NCBI RefSeq assembly: GCF_016009175.1
Contig: NZ_JADUCM010000002.1
Coordinates: 1 to 64,000 of the forward strand
Direction: 5' to 3'
Origin: Pseudomonas alkylphenolica
GTDB taxonomy: Bacteria > Pseudomonadota > Gammaproteobacteria > Pseudomonadales > Pseudomonadaceae
Length of the DNA stretch: 64,000 bases
The notes beneath the pieces are model-generated. The model had not been told where the DNA came from and searched no databases. It was given only the letters and a program-made list of their open reading frames with translations. Numbering within the stretch: position 1 is the stretch's first letter; every line of letters starts with the position of its first letter. This document shows positions 18,887-28,118 of the stretch, in pieces. The position numbers and the translations under genes were made by a program.

Positions 18887-19906
18887 ATGCCTCTCTACCT
18901 TCAGCGCCTGATCGAATTGATCAAGCGCTATCCCGGCGTCATTGCCCTCGGTGGCTTTATCTCCGGTATTGCCAGTTTCATCCTGGTTGACCGCCAGGAA
19001 AGCCTGGCCAGCTGGATCGCTATCGTAATGCTCATCAGCTGGGTCTGGCTGATGCTGGAAAACACCTTCACCCAGCTGTTCGCCAAGGTGTTCAAGCGCG
19101 AAATTCCGCAGCCGTTGCTGCGCTACGCGACCCAGATGATCCACCAGGAAAGCCTGTTCTTCGTCCTGCCGTTCTTTTTCGTCACCACCACCTGGAACAG
19201 TGGCCAGCTGGTGTTTACCGGCCTGCTCGGTGCAGCCGGCCTGATCGCGATCATCGACCCGCTGTACTACAAATGGCTGGCCCCTCGCCGCTGGCTGTTT
19301 CTCGCACTGCACACCCTGACCCTGTTCGCCGCTTTGCTCACCGCACTGCCGATCATCCTGCACCTGACCACCTCGCAAAGCTTCAAGCTGGCCCTGATAG
19401 CAGCCATGGTGCTGTCGTTCCCAAGCCTGGCCAGCAGCTTTCCGATCAATCACTGGCGCCGGGCGGTAATGCTGGTAGTGGTGACCCTGGCCGTCGGCGC
19501 CAGTGGCTGGATGCTGCGCTCCTGGGTGCCGCCAGCCACACTGTGGATGACCGAGGTGGCGGTCAGCACCCAGGTGGAAAACCGTACACCCGGCAAGAGC
19601 CTGACAGAACTGAAGGCCAGTGAAATCCGTGCCGGGCTCTATGCATTTACCGCGATCAACGCCCCGCGTGGGCTGAACGAGCGCATTTACCACGTCTGGC
19701 AATTCAACGGCAAAGAAGTCGACCGGATTGCCCTGGACATTCATGGCGGGCGCAAGGAAGGCTACCGGGCCTGGACCCACAAGCAGAACTTCCCTGGCAA
19801 TCCGGTTGGGCGTTGGCAGGTGAGGGTGCTGACCGAAGATGGCCAGGTCATTGGCGTGTTGCGTTTCCGTGTGGTTGACGACGGTCAAGCGCCAACGACC
19901 GAGTGA
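18887..19906 (+). CDS. DUF5924/DUF2914 membrane protein
   Basis: A 339-residue protein. The first ~210 residues hold about seven hydrophobic helices (DUF5924). The C-terminal ~110 residues form a soluble DUF2914 domain (YHVWQFNGKEVDRIALDI, GYRAWTHKQNFPG, WQVRVLTEDGQVIG), a beta-sandwich-like module probably in the periplasm. No function is known. It precedes the MCE transporter operon by about 40 bases on the same strand and may be cotranscribed with it. Confidence 0.8.
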   Translation: MPLYLQRLIELIKRYPGVIALGGFISGIASFILVDRQESLASWIAIVMLISWVWLMLENTFTQLFAKVFKREIPQPLLRYATQMIHQESLFFVLPFFFVTTTWNSGQLVFTGLLGAAGLIAIIDPLYYKWLAPRRWLFLALHTLTLFAALLTALPIILHLTTSQSFKLALIAAMVLSFPSLASSFPINHWRRAVMLVVVTLAVGASGWMLRSWVPPATLWMTEVAVSTQVENRTPGKSLTELKASEIRAGLYAFTAINAPRGLNERIYHVWQFNGKEVDRIALDIHGGRKEGYRAWTHKQNFPGNPVGRWQVRVLTEDGQVIGVLRFRVVDDGQAPTTE

Positions 19907-19944
19907 CGCTATGCTCAGGGGCTGCGAACCGTTGGTCTGACTGC

Positions 19945-21087
19945 ATGGAGCCTATGACTACACAAGCCGGTGCAACCCTGGACACCACGAGCAGCCCCGC
20001 GTGCCTGCGGATTGTGGGTGACTGGACGCTGGCCAACTACACAAGCCTAAAGCGCGACAATGAGGCCTTGATCGGCCAGTACGATACGGGCACCGACGTC
20101 GACCTGAAGCAGCTCGGCCAACTGGACACCGCAGGCGCCGCACTGTTGGTCGAACTGCTGGGCCCCGAACGGCTGGCCCAGTTGCTCAAGGGTAACCAGC
20201 TACCAGAGGCCAGCCGCGCACTGCTGCAAACGGTGCACTGCTCGGTGCAGGACTACTGCATTCCGCAGAAGCAGCCGGAACAACCTCTTTTCATCCAGCT
20301 GCTCAGCCGCATCGGCTGCGCTGTCGATACCGCCTGGCAAGACACCCTGCAACTGCTGGGGTTTGTCGGCCTTATCCTGCAAACCCTGTTTCTGCGCCTG
20401 TTCCAGCCTCATCGATGGCGTATCACCTCGGTGGTCGCGCACATCGAGCAGACCGGCCTGGATGCCGCGCCGATCATTGCCTTGCTGACCTTTCTGGTGG
20501 GCGCCGTCGTCGCCTTCCTCGGCGCGACCGTGCTGGCCAGCTTCGGGGCCAGCATCTTCACCGTCGATCTGGTCGCCTTTTCCTTCCTGCGTGAATTCGG
20601 TGTGTTGCTCACCGCCATCCTGATGGCGGGGCGCACCGCCAGTGCCTTCACCGCACAGATCGGCTCGATGAAGGCCAACGAAGAAATCGACGCCATTCGT
20701 ACCCTGGGCCTGGACCCGGTCGAATTGCTGGTCGTGCCACGAGTGGTGGCGCTGCTGATCGCCCTGCCGTTGCTGACCTTCATTGCGATGATCTGCGGCA
20801 TTGTCGGGGGGGCCGTGGTCTGTGCGCTGTCACTGGGCATCTCGCCGGCGATGTTCCTGTCACTGCTGCAAAGCGATATCGGCGTGCAGCATTTTCTTGT
20901 CGGTTTGGCCAAAGCTCCGTTCTTTGCCTTTCTGATTGCCGCCATTGGTTGCCTGGAAGGCTTCAAAGTCAGCGGTAGCGCCGAATCGGTTGGCGCCCAC
21001 ACCACCTCCAGCGTCGTCCAGTCGATCTTTGTGGTGATCGTGCTCGATGCCATCGCCGCGCTGTTCTACATGGAGATGGGCTGGTGA
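19945..21087 (+). CDS. MCE-type lipid ABC transporter permease with N-terminal STAS domain
   Basis: A 380-residue MlaE/YrbE-type permease. Residues 1 to ~110 form a STAS domain (LRIVGDWTLANY, DTAGAALLVELL), normally a separate protein (MlaB) in E. coli. The permease part shows the conserved VVAFLGATVLASFGA, LLTAILMAGRTASAFTAQIG and MKANEEIDAIRTLGLDP coupling segment. It forms an inner-membrane complex with the next three genes to move phospholipids between membranes. The start is uncertain: ATG 19945 is used, ATG 19954 (after a close GGAG) is an alternative. Confidence 0.88.
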   Translation: MEPMTTQAGATLDTTSSPACLRIVGDWTLANYTSLKRDNEALIGQYDTGTDVDLKQLGQLDTAGAALLVELLGPERLAQLLKGNQLPEASRALLQTVHCSVQDYCIPQKQPEQPLFIQLLSRIGCAVDTAWQDTLQLLGFVGLILQTLFLRLFQPHRWRITSVVAHIEQTGLDAAPIIALLTFLVGAVVAFLGATVLASFGASIFTVDLVAFSFLREFGVLLTAILMAGRTASAFTAQIGSMKANEEIDAIRTLGLDPVELLVVPRVVALLIALPLLTFIAMICGIVGGAVVCALSLGISPAMFLSLLQSDIGVQHFLVGLAKAPFFAFLIAAIGCLEGFKVSGSAESVGAHTTSSVVQSIFVVIVLDAIAALFYMEMGW

Positions 21088-21896
21088 ACCCGACGATCCC
21101 TACCCCCCCCGCCACACGCGAGACCGTGATCGAAGCGCGCGGCATCTGCAACCGCTTTGGCACCCAGAGCGTGCACGAGCAACTGGACCTGGACCTGTAC
21201 CGCGGCGAGATTCTCGCCGTGGTCGGTGGCTCCGGCAGCGGCAAGTCGGTACTGCTGCGCAGCATCATCGGCTTGCGCAGGCCCAACGAAGGGCAGGTGA
21301 AGGTCTTCGGCGAAGACCTTGTCACTCTCAACGACGAGCAGCGCTCGAAGGTCGAGCGGCGCTTTGGCGTACTGTTTCAGAAAGGCGCGCTGTTTTCGTC
21401 ACTGACGGTGACCGAAAACGTTGCCTTGCCCCTGATTGAACATGCCGGCCTGTCGCGCGCCGACGCCGAACACCTGGCCGGGGTCAAGCTGGCGTTGGCC
21501 GGCTTGCCGATCTCCGCGGCCGATAAATACCCCTCATCGCTGTCAGGCGGCATGATCAAGCGCGCCGCGCTCGCTCGGGCCCTGGCCCTGGACCCGGACA
21601 TCCTGTTTCTCGACGAACCCACCGCCGGCCTGGACCCCATCGGTGCCGCTGCGTTCGACCAACTGATCCTGACCCTGCGCGACGCATTGGGGCTGAGCGT
21701 GTTCCTGATCACCCACGACCTGGACACGCTCTACACCATCACCGACCGGGTGGCCGTGCTCTCGCAGAAGAAAGTGCTGGTGGCAGGCCCGATTGCCCAG
21801 GTCGAAGACACCGACGACCCCTGGATTCACGACTACTTTCATGGCCCGCGTGGCCGCGCGGCGTATCAGGCCGCCACAGCGGCAAAGGAGAACTGA
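21084..21896 (+). CDS. MCE-type lipid ABC transporter ATPase (MlaF-like)
   Basis: A 270-residue ABC ATPase that powers the MCE transporter. Walker A is GGSGSGKSVL, the signature SLSGGMIKRAALARAL has the MlaF-type GGM form, and Walker B is DILFLDEPTAGLDP, followed by the H-loop ITHDLDTL. The GTG start overlaps the permease stop (GTGA), and MlaD follows one base after its stop. Confidence 0.92.
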   Translation: MNPTIPTPPATRETVIEARGICNRFGTQSVHEQLDLDLYRGEILAVVGGSGSGKSVLLRSIIGLRRPNEGQVKVFGEDLVTLNDEQRSKVERRFGVLFQKGALFSSLTVTENVALPLIEHAGLSRADAEHLAGVKLALAGLPISAADKYPSSLSGGMIKRAALARALALDPDILFLDEPTAGLDPIGAAAFDQLILTLRDALGLSVFLITHDLDTLYTITDRVAVLSQKKVLVAGPIAQVEDTDDPWIHDYFHGPRGRAAYQAATAAKEN

Positions 21897-21897
21897 G

Positions 21898-22836
21898 ATG
21901 GAAACCCGCGCACATCACGTGCTGATCGGCCTGGTCTCGGTCATTGTGGTCGTCGGCGCCATGCTGTTCGGCCTGTGGCTGACCAAGTCCAGCGTCGACA
22001 GCACCTTCAAGGACTACGAGGTGGTGTTCAACGAAGCCGTCTCCGGTTTGTCCAAAGGCAGCTCGGTGCAGTACAGCGGGATCAAGGTCGGTGACGTCAC
22101 CAGCCTGCGCCTGGACCCTGCAGACCCGCGCCGGGTGCTGGCACGTATACGCCTGAGCGCCGATACTCCGGTCAAGGAAGACACCCGCGCCAAATTGACC
22201 CTCACCGGTATCACCGGCACCTCGTTCATCCAGCTCAGCGGTGGCACCCCGCAAAGCCCCGAGCTCAAGGGCAAGAGCGGCAAGCTGCCAGTGATAGTCG
22301 CCTCGCCTTCGCCGATCGCGCGCCTGCTCGACAACAGCAGCGACCTGCTGACCAACATCAACGTGCTGGTGCACAACGCCAACGAACTGTTTTCCGAGGA
22401 CAACGCCGCGCACCTGAGCAAGACCCTCACCAACCTGGAGCAGACCACCGCCGTATTCAGTGAGCAGCGCGACGACATCCGAACTGCCATCCAGCAGCTG
22501 TCGCAACTGGGCAATCAGGCCAGCGCCATGCTCAAGCAGACCAACGACCTGGTGCGCAACGCCAATGGCCTGCTCAGCACCCAAGGCAAGCAGACTTTCG
22601 GCAGCGCCGAACAGGCGATGCAGTCGCTGGCCCAGAGCACGGCCACCCTCAACAGCTTGCTCAACGACAACCGCGAGGCCCTGAGCGGCGGCGCACAGGG
22701 CCTGAACCAGCTGGCGCCGGCGATTCGCGAGCTGCGCCAGACCCTGACCGCACTCAAGGCGATTTCCCAGCGCCTGGAAGCCAACCCCAGCGGCTATCTG
22801 CTTGGCCGTGAAACCAACAAGGAGTTCGAGCCATGA
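21898..22836 (+). CDS. MCE domain substrate-binding protein (MlaD-like)
   Basis: A 312-residue protein with one N-terminal membrane helix (VLIGLVSVIVVVGAMLFGLW) and a single MCE domain (residues ~40-120: YEVVFNEAVSGLSKGSSVQY, GIKVGDVTSLRL, LTGITGTSFIQL). A long periplasmic helical tail of coiled-coil type follows. MCE proteins form ring or tube structures that carry lipids between membranes. AAAGGAGAACTGAG places the ribosome binding site before the ATG at 21898. Confidence 0.9.
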   Translation: METRAHHVLIGLVSVIVVVGAMLFGLWLTKSSVDSTFKDYEVVFNEAVSGLSKGSSVQYSGIKVGDVTSLRLDPADPRRVLARIRLSADTPVKEDTRAKLTLTGITGTSFIQLSGGTPQSPELKGKSGKLPVIVASPSPIARLLDNSSDLLTNINVLVHNANELFSEDNAAHLSKTLTNLEQTTAVFSEQRDDIRTAIQQLSQLGNQASAMLKQTNDLVRNANGLLSTQGKQTFGSAEQAMQSLAQSTATLNSLLNDNREALSGGAQGLNQLAPAIRELRQTLTALKAISQRLEANPSGYLLGRETNKEFEP

Positions 22837-23465
22837 GTCGTCCTTGCCGTTACCTGGCCCTGGCCGTGGCGCTGAGCCTGGCCAGTGCCTGCTCGATCCT
22901 GCCCAAGGCGGAGCCTTCCGACGTCTATCGCCTGCCTTCGGCTGCAACCAGCCGGGCAACACAGGGCCCCGTGGCCGACTGGTCGTTACGGCTGAACAAG
23001 CCCCTGGCCAGCCACGCCCTCGACAACCCGAAGATTGCCGTCGTGCCTCAGGGTGACCTGATCAGCAACTACAAGGGCGCCCGCTGGAGTGATCCGACCC
23101 CGTTGCTGGTGCGCAACCGCCTGCTCGATGCCTTCCAGCGCGATGGCCGGGTTCCGCGCCTGAGTGCCGACGACAGCAACCTGCAGGCCGATTACGAGCT
23201 GGCAGGCGAGCTACAGGCCTTTCAGAGCGAGTACAGCAACGATGGCCTGGCGGTGGTGATCCGCTATGACGCGCGGCTTGTAGAGGGGCGCAACCAGCGC
23301 ATCCTTGCCAGCCGGCGCTTTGAAGTTCGTCAGCCATTGACTGACAAGCAGGTTCCGGCAGTGGTCAGCGGCTTTGGTGTCGCCAGCGACCGCCTGATGG
23401 CGCAACTGGTCGACTGGACCTATGCCCAGGCCAACCAGGCGCAACGTCAGGCAAAGAACCAGTAG
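22833..23465 (+). CDS. ABC-type transport auxiliary lipoprotein (PqiC/MlaA-partner type)
   Basis: A 210-residue lipoprotein with lipobox LASAC (Cys ~20). It belongs to the ABC-type transport auxiliary family, found in operons with MCE systems, and is probably the outer-membrane partner receiving lipids from the MlaD-like tube. Its ATG overlaps the MlaD stop (ATGA). Its last 19 bases overlap the end of the convergent gene at 23447-24676. Confidence 0.85.
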   Translation: MSRPCRYLALAVALSLASACSILPKAEPSDVYRLPSAATSRATQGPVADWSLRLNKPLASHALDNPKIAVVPQGDLISNYKGARWSDPTPLLVRNRLLDAFQRDGRVPRLSADDSNLQADYELAGELQAFQSEYSNDGLAVVIRYDARLVEGRNQRILASRRFEVRQPLTDKQVPAVVSGFGVASDRLMAQLVDWTYAQANQAQRQAKNQ

Positions 23466-24676
23466 CAGACACAAATGGCGGCAATCACCCCGGACAGCTC
23501 GGCGAGCAGCGCACAGCCCACTGCGTGGCGGGCACGCTGGATTCCGACAGCACCGAAATACACCGCTAGCACATAGAAAGTGGTTTCCGTGCTGCCTTGA
23601 ATGGTCGCCGCCACCAGCGCCGGGAAGCTGTCGACACCGTGAGTCTGCATGGTTTCGATCAGCATCGCCCGTGCCGCGCTGCCTGAAAACGGCTTGACCA
23701 GTGCGGTGGGCAGGCCCTCGACAAAGCGCGTATCCATTCCCAGCCATTCCACCACGTGACGGATGCCGTCCAGGCTCAACTCCAGGGCCCCTGAGGCGCG
23801 CAGCACGCCGACCGCGCAGAGCATGGCCACCAGATACGGCAGCAGGCTCTTGGCGACGTCAAAGCCCTCCTTGGCGCCCTCTACGAAGGTTTCATAGACC
23901 TTCACGCGCTTGAAGGCGCCAATCACCAGGAACAGGATGATCAGGCCGAACAGGGTCAGGTTGCCCAGGATCGACGACAGCCCGGCCAGCGCCGAAGCCG
24001 ACAAGGTGCCGAGAAAGGCCATGAAGCCGCCCAGCAGCAGGGCGCCGGGTATCAGGTACGCCAGCACCACCGGGTCCCACAGCCGCAACCGTTGCATCAC
24101 CGCCACCGAGAGCAGGCCGACCAGGGTCGAGGCACTGGTTGCCAACAGGATGGGCAGGAACACCAGCGTCGGGTCCATCGCGCCTTGCTGTGCGCGGTAC
24201 ATGAAGATGGTCACCGGCAGCAGGGTCAGGGAAGAGGCGTTGAGTACCAGGAACAGGATCTGTGCGTTACTGGCGGTCGTCGAGCTGGGGTTGAGCTCCT
24301 GTAACGCACGCATGGCTTTGAGGCCAATGGGCGTGGCCGCATTGTCCAGGCCCAGGCCATTGGCGGCGAAGTTCAGGGTAATCAGGCCCAGCGCCGGGTG
24401 ACCGGGCGGGACTTCCGGCATCAGCCGGGCGAACAGCGGGCCGAGAATTTTCGCCAGCCAGTCGACGATACCGGCCTTTTCGGCGATCTTCAGAAAACCC
24501 AGCCACAGGGTCAGGGTGCCGAACAGCAGGACCATCACCTCGACCGACAGCTTGGCCATGGCAAAGATGCTCTCGACCATCGCGGCGAAAATCCCGGCGT
24601 TGCCGCCCACCAGCCATTGCGCCAGCGCGGAGACGGCCGCGACCAAGAAGAAACCAAGCCAAAGGCCGTTGAGCAT
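23447..24676 (-). CDS. Fused SpmA/SpmB-type nucleoside-recognition membrane protein
   Basis: A 409-residue membrane protein with about ten helices and two Gate (nucleoside recognition) halves corresponding to Bacillus spore maturation proteins SpmA and SpmB in one chain. N-half: LTLNFAANGLGLDNAATPIG, NAQILFLVLNASSLTLLP. C-half: VKPFSGSAARAMLIETM, ATIQGSTETTFYVLAVYFG. In non-sporulating bacteria its transport role is unknown. A single-gene unit, convergent with the lipoprotein gene by 19 overlapping bases. Confidence 0.85.
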   Translation of the reverse strand: MLNGLWLGFFLVAAVSALAQWLVGGNAGIFAAMVESIFAMAKLSVEVMVLLFGTLTLWLGFLKIAEKAGIVDWLAKILGPLFARLMPEVPPGHPALGLITLNFAANGLGLDNAATPIGLKAMRALQELNPSSTTASNAQILFLVLNASSLTLLPVTIFMYRAQQGAMDPTLVFLPILLATSASTLVGLLSVAVMQRLRLWDPVVLAYLIPGALLLGGFMAFLGTLSASALAGLSSILGNLTLFGLIILFLVIGAFKRVKVYETFVEGAKEGFDVAKSLLPYLVAMLCAVGVLRASGALELSLDGIRHVVEWLGMDTRFVEGLPTALVKPFSGSAARAMLIETMQTHGVDSFPALVAATIQGSTETTFYVLAVYFGAVGIQRARHAVGCALLAELSGVIAAICVCYWFFA

Positions 24677-24760
24677 CCGTTATTCCCCCACACAGTTGCG
24701 ACGCATGATAGCGGTAGCGGTCGAGCAATGCACCGCTGCGGCCAATCGACTGCAGAAACG

Positions 24761-24785
24761 AAAAAGCCCCGACCAGGTCGGGGCT
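24761..24785 (-). terminator. Rho-independent terminator of gltP
   Basis: On the minus strand AGCCCCGAC pairs with GTCGGGGCT (24785-24777 and 24773-24765), followed by TTTTT (to 24761). It lies 22 bases past the gltP stop. Confidence 0.92.
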
Positions 24786-24807
24786 CTTCGTTCAGCCGGA
24801 CTGCACC

Positions 24808-26139
24808 TTAGTGGTTGGCAGTCTTGCCGGCAGTTGCAGCTTCTTTGCTGCGCCAGTGCGGCAGCGAGTTCCAGTAGCGCTGGCCTTTGGCATCGTCGTA
24901 CATGCCTTCCCAGCGAGCGATAACCAGTACCGCCAGGGCGTTACCAATCACGTTCAGTGCGGTACGGGCCATGTCCATGATGCGGTCGACACCGGCGATG
25001 AAGGCCAGGCCTTCCAGCGGGATACCCACGCTGCCCAGGGTCGCCAGCAGTACCACGAAGGATACGCCCGGCACACCGGCAATACCTTTGGAGGTAACCA
25101 TCAGGGTCAGCACCAGCAGCAACTGCTGGCTGATCGACAGGTCGATGCCGTACAGCTGGGCAATGAAGATTGCCGCGATGCTCTGGTACAGGGTCGAGCC
25201 GTCAAGGTTGAACGAGTAGCCGGTTGGAACCACGAAGCTGCAGATGGCTTTTGGCGCACCGTAGGCTTCCATCTTCTCGATCACGCGCGGCAGCACGGTC
25301 TCGGAACTGGCGGTGGAGTAGGCCAGCACCAGCTCATCCTTGAAGATGCGCATCAGCTTCAGGATCGAGAAGCCGAACAGGCGGGCAATCAGGCCCAACA
25401 CCATGAAGCCGAAGAAGGCGATGGCGAAGTACACCAGCAACACCAGCTTGGCCAGCGGCAGCAGCGAGGCGAAACCGAAGTTGGCAACTGTCACCGCGAT
25501 CAGCGCGAACACACCGATTGGCGCGTAGTTCATGATCATGTGAGTGACCTTGAACATGGCTTCGGATACGCCCTGGAAGGTTTTCACCAGCGGGTCGCGG
25601 ATGTCTGCCTGCAGGCTCGACAGGCCCAGGCCGAACAATACCGAGAAGAAGATGATCGGCAGCATTTCGCCACGCATCAGCGCTGCGAAGATGTTCGACG
25701 GAATCAGGTTGAGGATGGTCTCGATGAACGCGTGTTCATGCTGAACCTCAGCCGCAGTCGCCTGGTACTTGGAGATATCGACGGTACCCAGAGTACTCAT
25801 GTCGATACCTGCACCCGGATGGAACAGGTTGGCCAGCACCAGACCGACGACGATCGCGATGGTGGTCACCACCTCGAAGTAGATGATGGTTTTCAGGCCG
25901 ATACTGCCCAGTTTTTTCGCGTCGCCTACCCCGGCGATACCCACGATCAGCGACGAAATCACGATCGGGATGACGATCATCTTGATCAGGCGAATGAAGA
26001 TGTCACCGGCAGGTTGCAGGACGTTACTGATCCACCATGCCTTTTCTGCACTGAAATGATTCAGTAAAGCGCCGATTGCAATCCCCAATACCAGACCGAT
26101 GAGGATCTGCCAGGCGAGGCTTAGCTTTGCCTTCTTCAT
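24808..26139 (-). CDS. gltP: Glutamate/aspartate:proton symporter
   Basis: A 443-residue dicarboxylate/amino acid:cation symporter of the DAACS family. It imports glutamate or aspartate with protons across the inner membrane. Landmarks are RLIKMIVIPIVISSLIVG, the serine-rich re-entrant hairpin AYSTASSETVLPRV, and PTGYSFNLDGSTLYQSIAA, which contains the NLDG substrate/cation site. The initiator MKKAKLSLAWQ and AAGGTAATGAC leader fix the start. It is a single gene preceded by a 745-base non-coding stretch that should carry its promoter. Confidence 0.92.
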   Translation of the reverse strand: MKKAKLSLAWQILIGLVLGIAIGALLNHFSAEKAWWISNVLQPAGDIFIRLIKMIVIPIVISSLIVGIAGVGDAKKLGSIGLKTIIYFEVVTTIAIVVGLVLANLFHPGAGIDMSTLGTVDISKYQATAAEVQHEHAFIETILNLIPSNIFAALMRGEMLPIIFFSVLFGLGLSSLQADIRDPLVKTFQGVSEAMFKVTHMIMNYAPIGVFALIAVTVANFGFASLLPLAKLVLLVYFAIAFFGFMVLGLIARLFGFSILKLMRIFKDELVLAYSTASSETVLPRVIEKMEAYGAPKAICSFVVPTGYSFNLDGSTLYQSIAAIFIAQLYGIDLSISQQLLLVLTLMVTSKGIAGVPGVSFVVLLATLGSVGIPLEGLAFIAGVDRIMDMARTALNVIGNALAVLVIARWEGMYDDAKGQRYWNSLPHWRSKEAATAGKTANH

Positions 26140-26863
26140 GTCATTACCTTTTCTTCAAGTGGACACGGGCACCTGGCTGACAACCGCGATCCAGAGCTGT
26201 TTCCAGCGTCAATTGATCGTTGATGGTATCGACAGGCGACTCCGTAGAAGGTCACCGCAAGCGAGCGTAGGAACGCTCAGGCCAGCGAAAAAAGGCGCAA
26301 CTATTCCCACGTGAAGGGGGGGCGTCTAATGCCGTAAACGACTACCCTATGCCGAATCGGCATGACGCTTTCGGATCAAAACGAGCGTCCCAGAGCGTTT
26401 TTCGAACCGCGTTCGGAATTCCGACGATGGCCAAAGCGCCACATTTCGGCCGATTTGGACGTATCCACCTGAGTGGAATCACTCACTGTTCGACAATCCG
26501 AATGCGTGAAATCACCTGCACCGACACACCCGGACGGGGTGAAAAAATATCGATGTACGGTCACCCGAAAATATGCGTCGCCGCACTCGGAAGGAAAAGA
26601 GGATAGGTAGCGTAGGACGATGGAGTGATGAACAAAGCGTTACGGAAGTCAGATCAAGCATCTCCCGGCAGGGTGACGCCCGACCTGTAACTTCCGCTAC
26701 CGCTCAACCCGACCCGGCCCTCATCGGAGGTACTCCATGTACCCCTAGGCCTCTCCGATCCTGAAACAATCAGAGCAGCCCGGCCCCTTGGTCGTGCGCC
26801 GGCCTTCCTCAGGCGGGCGCAACATAGAAGCCTGAAATGGAAAAAGGTTCAGCTTCTATATAT
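26140..26863. other. Long non-coding region between gltP and the Ivy-like gene
   Basis: I find no convincing gene here; open frames lack ribosome binding sites or family features. Visible structure includes a palindrome ATGCCGA-A-TCGGCAT (26349-26363), nested inverted repeats at about 26723-26758 (ATCGGAG/CTCCGAT around GGTAC/GTACC), a purine-rich tract with several GGA triplets (26588-26650), and an inverted repeat AGAAG(C)CTGAA/TTCAGCTTCT (about 26826-26859). It must carry the gltP promoter on the minus strand. A small RNA or a decayed gene is possible but unproven. Confidence 0.45.
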
Positions 26864-26891
26864 GTACTGAATGCCGGAGCGCATTCAGTAC
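26864..26891 (-). terminator. Hairpin overlapping the stop of the Ivy-like gene
   Basis: A perfect 11-bp stem (GTACTGAATGC at 26864-26874, GCATTCAGTAC at 26881-26891, loop CGGAGC) spans the stop codon. On the minus strand it is followed by ATATATAGAAGCTGAACCTTTTT, so the T run lies some way downstream. Confidence 0.6.
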
Positions 26892-27355
26892 CAGTTGGGA
26901 TCACGTTTGAGTTGCTCCTTCAACAGCGCCTGCATGCCCGAATCCGGCTTGCCCAACCACCGGTAGTCGGCATGACGGGTCGGGGATTTTTCGCCCGGCA
27001 GCCCCTCCGGTACCTCGACCAGCATGGCGTAGGCGTCCTCCTTGTCCCAGCTGAAGGCAACGATCAAGCGCTTGTTCAGGCACTTCTGCGCGGCTTCACA
27101 CAGTGGCCCGACCAAAAACTTGTCGCCATCTTCCACTTCGCCAGACATTTGTTGCTCAGAAACGCCAGAGAGGTTGAGCACCCATTCGGGCAGACGCTCT
27201 TCCTTCTCGACCACCTTTTGCCACGTGCTCTGGTATTCGGGGTCCGAAGCCAGCAGCTGGTTGACTCGTACCTGGCCATCACTGGCCGCCATCGCCCAAC
27301 CGCTGCCGCCCACGAGCAGGGCGGCAGCCAAGGCGTTGTACAGCGTCCCTTTCAT
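26885..27355 (-). CDS. Probable Ivy-family lysozyme inhibitor
   Basis: A 156-residue exported protein (signal peptide ~23 residues, GWAMA). It resembles inhibitors of vertebrate lysozyme: a helix ending in RLPEWVLNLSG (compare KLPAWV in E. coli Ivy), a beta core, and a disulfide-type loop CEAAQKC followed by RLIVAFSWDKEDAYAMLVE. In Ivy the loop between the cysteines (CKPHDC) plugs the lysozyme active site. Here it is one residue longer and lacks the His, so inhibitory activity is uncertain. The frame is open to 27514; the ATG at 27355 has AGGGG before it and starts the signal peptide. It lies 2 bases after the DUF1328 gene. Confidence 0.62.
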   Translation of the reverse strand: MKGTLYNALAAALLVGGSGWAMAASDGQVRVNQLLASDPEYQSTWQKVVEKEERLPEWVLNLSGVSEQQMSGEVEDGDKFLVGPLCEAAQKCLNKRLIVAFSWDKEDAYAMLVEVPEGLPGEKSPTRHADYRWLGKPDSGMQALLKEQLKRDPNWY

Positions 27356-27357
27356 GT

Positions 27358-27832
<475 letters not shown>

Positions 27833-28118
27833 TGCCGGGCTCCTCCTGCTGCATTTATCGATGTCTTGCAGGGGTAGTTGCAGCGTGCATGCCAGCCATA
27901 GGAAATTTAATTTCCCTTATTAATCAATATGTTGTTTTGAGTTCTGAATTTCAGCAGGGCGTATCCTGCACGATGCGCCTTGTGACGTCGGGCGTTTTGC
28001 ATGATTTGTCCGAAACCAGCGACTACCATGCAGGCATTGAAGTAATTCGGTAGCAGGCATGCAACTTGCCCGACTTCTCCGGCACTAATAGAGATCATTC
28101 TTAAAAGGAGCGTAGGAA
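27833..28118. other. Divergent regulatory region between the small membrane protein gene and algB
   Basis: This 286-base gap is clearly AT-richer than its surroundings in the middle (27901-27945). It contains a near-palindrome GGAAATTTAATTTCC (27900-27914) and a short inverted repeat GCAGG-GCGTAT-CCTGC (27955-27970). It should hold promoters for both directions. AAAGGAGCGTAGGAA before 28119 is the algB ribosome binding site. Confidence 0.45.

Noticed and set aside
24811..26067. Open frame of 418 codons on the plus strand, His/Gln-rich, opposite gltP
   Set aside because: Low-complexity His/Gln/Asp composition is the usual antisense shadow of a membrane protein gene; gltP on the other strand is certain.
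26290..26320. Sigma54 promoter upstream of gltP (TGGGAATAGTTGCG on the minus strand)
   Set aside because: The GG and GC elements are 10 bases apart instead of the required 12, so it does not fit the -24/-12 pattern.
26349..26606. Possible 85-residue gene in the gltP upstream gap
   Set aside because: No ribosome binding site, no domain, and composition unlike neighbouring proteins. Kept only as part of the non-coding region.
26588..26735. Rsm-type small RNA suggested by several GGA triplets
   Set aside because: No terminator with a T run follows on the plus strand and the GGA triplets are not clearly in hairpin loops, so I did not call it.
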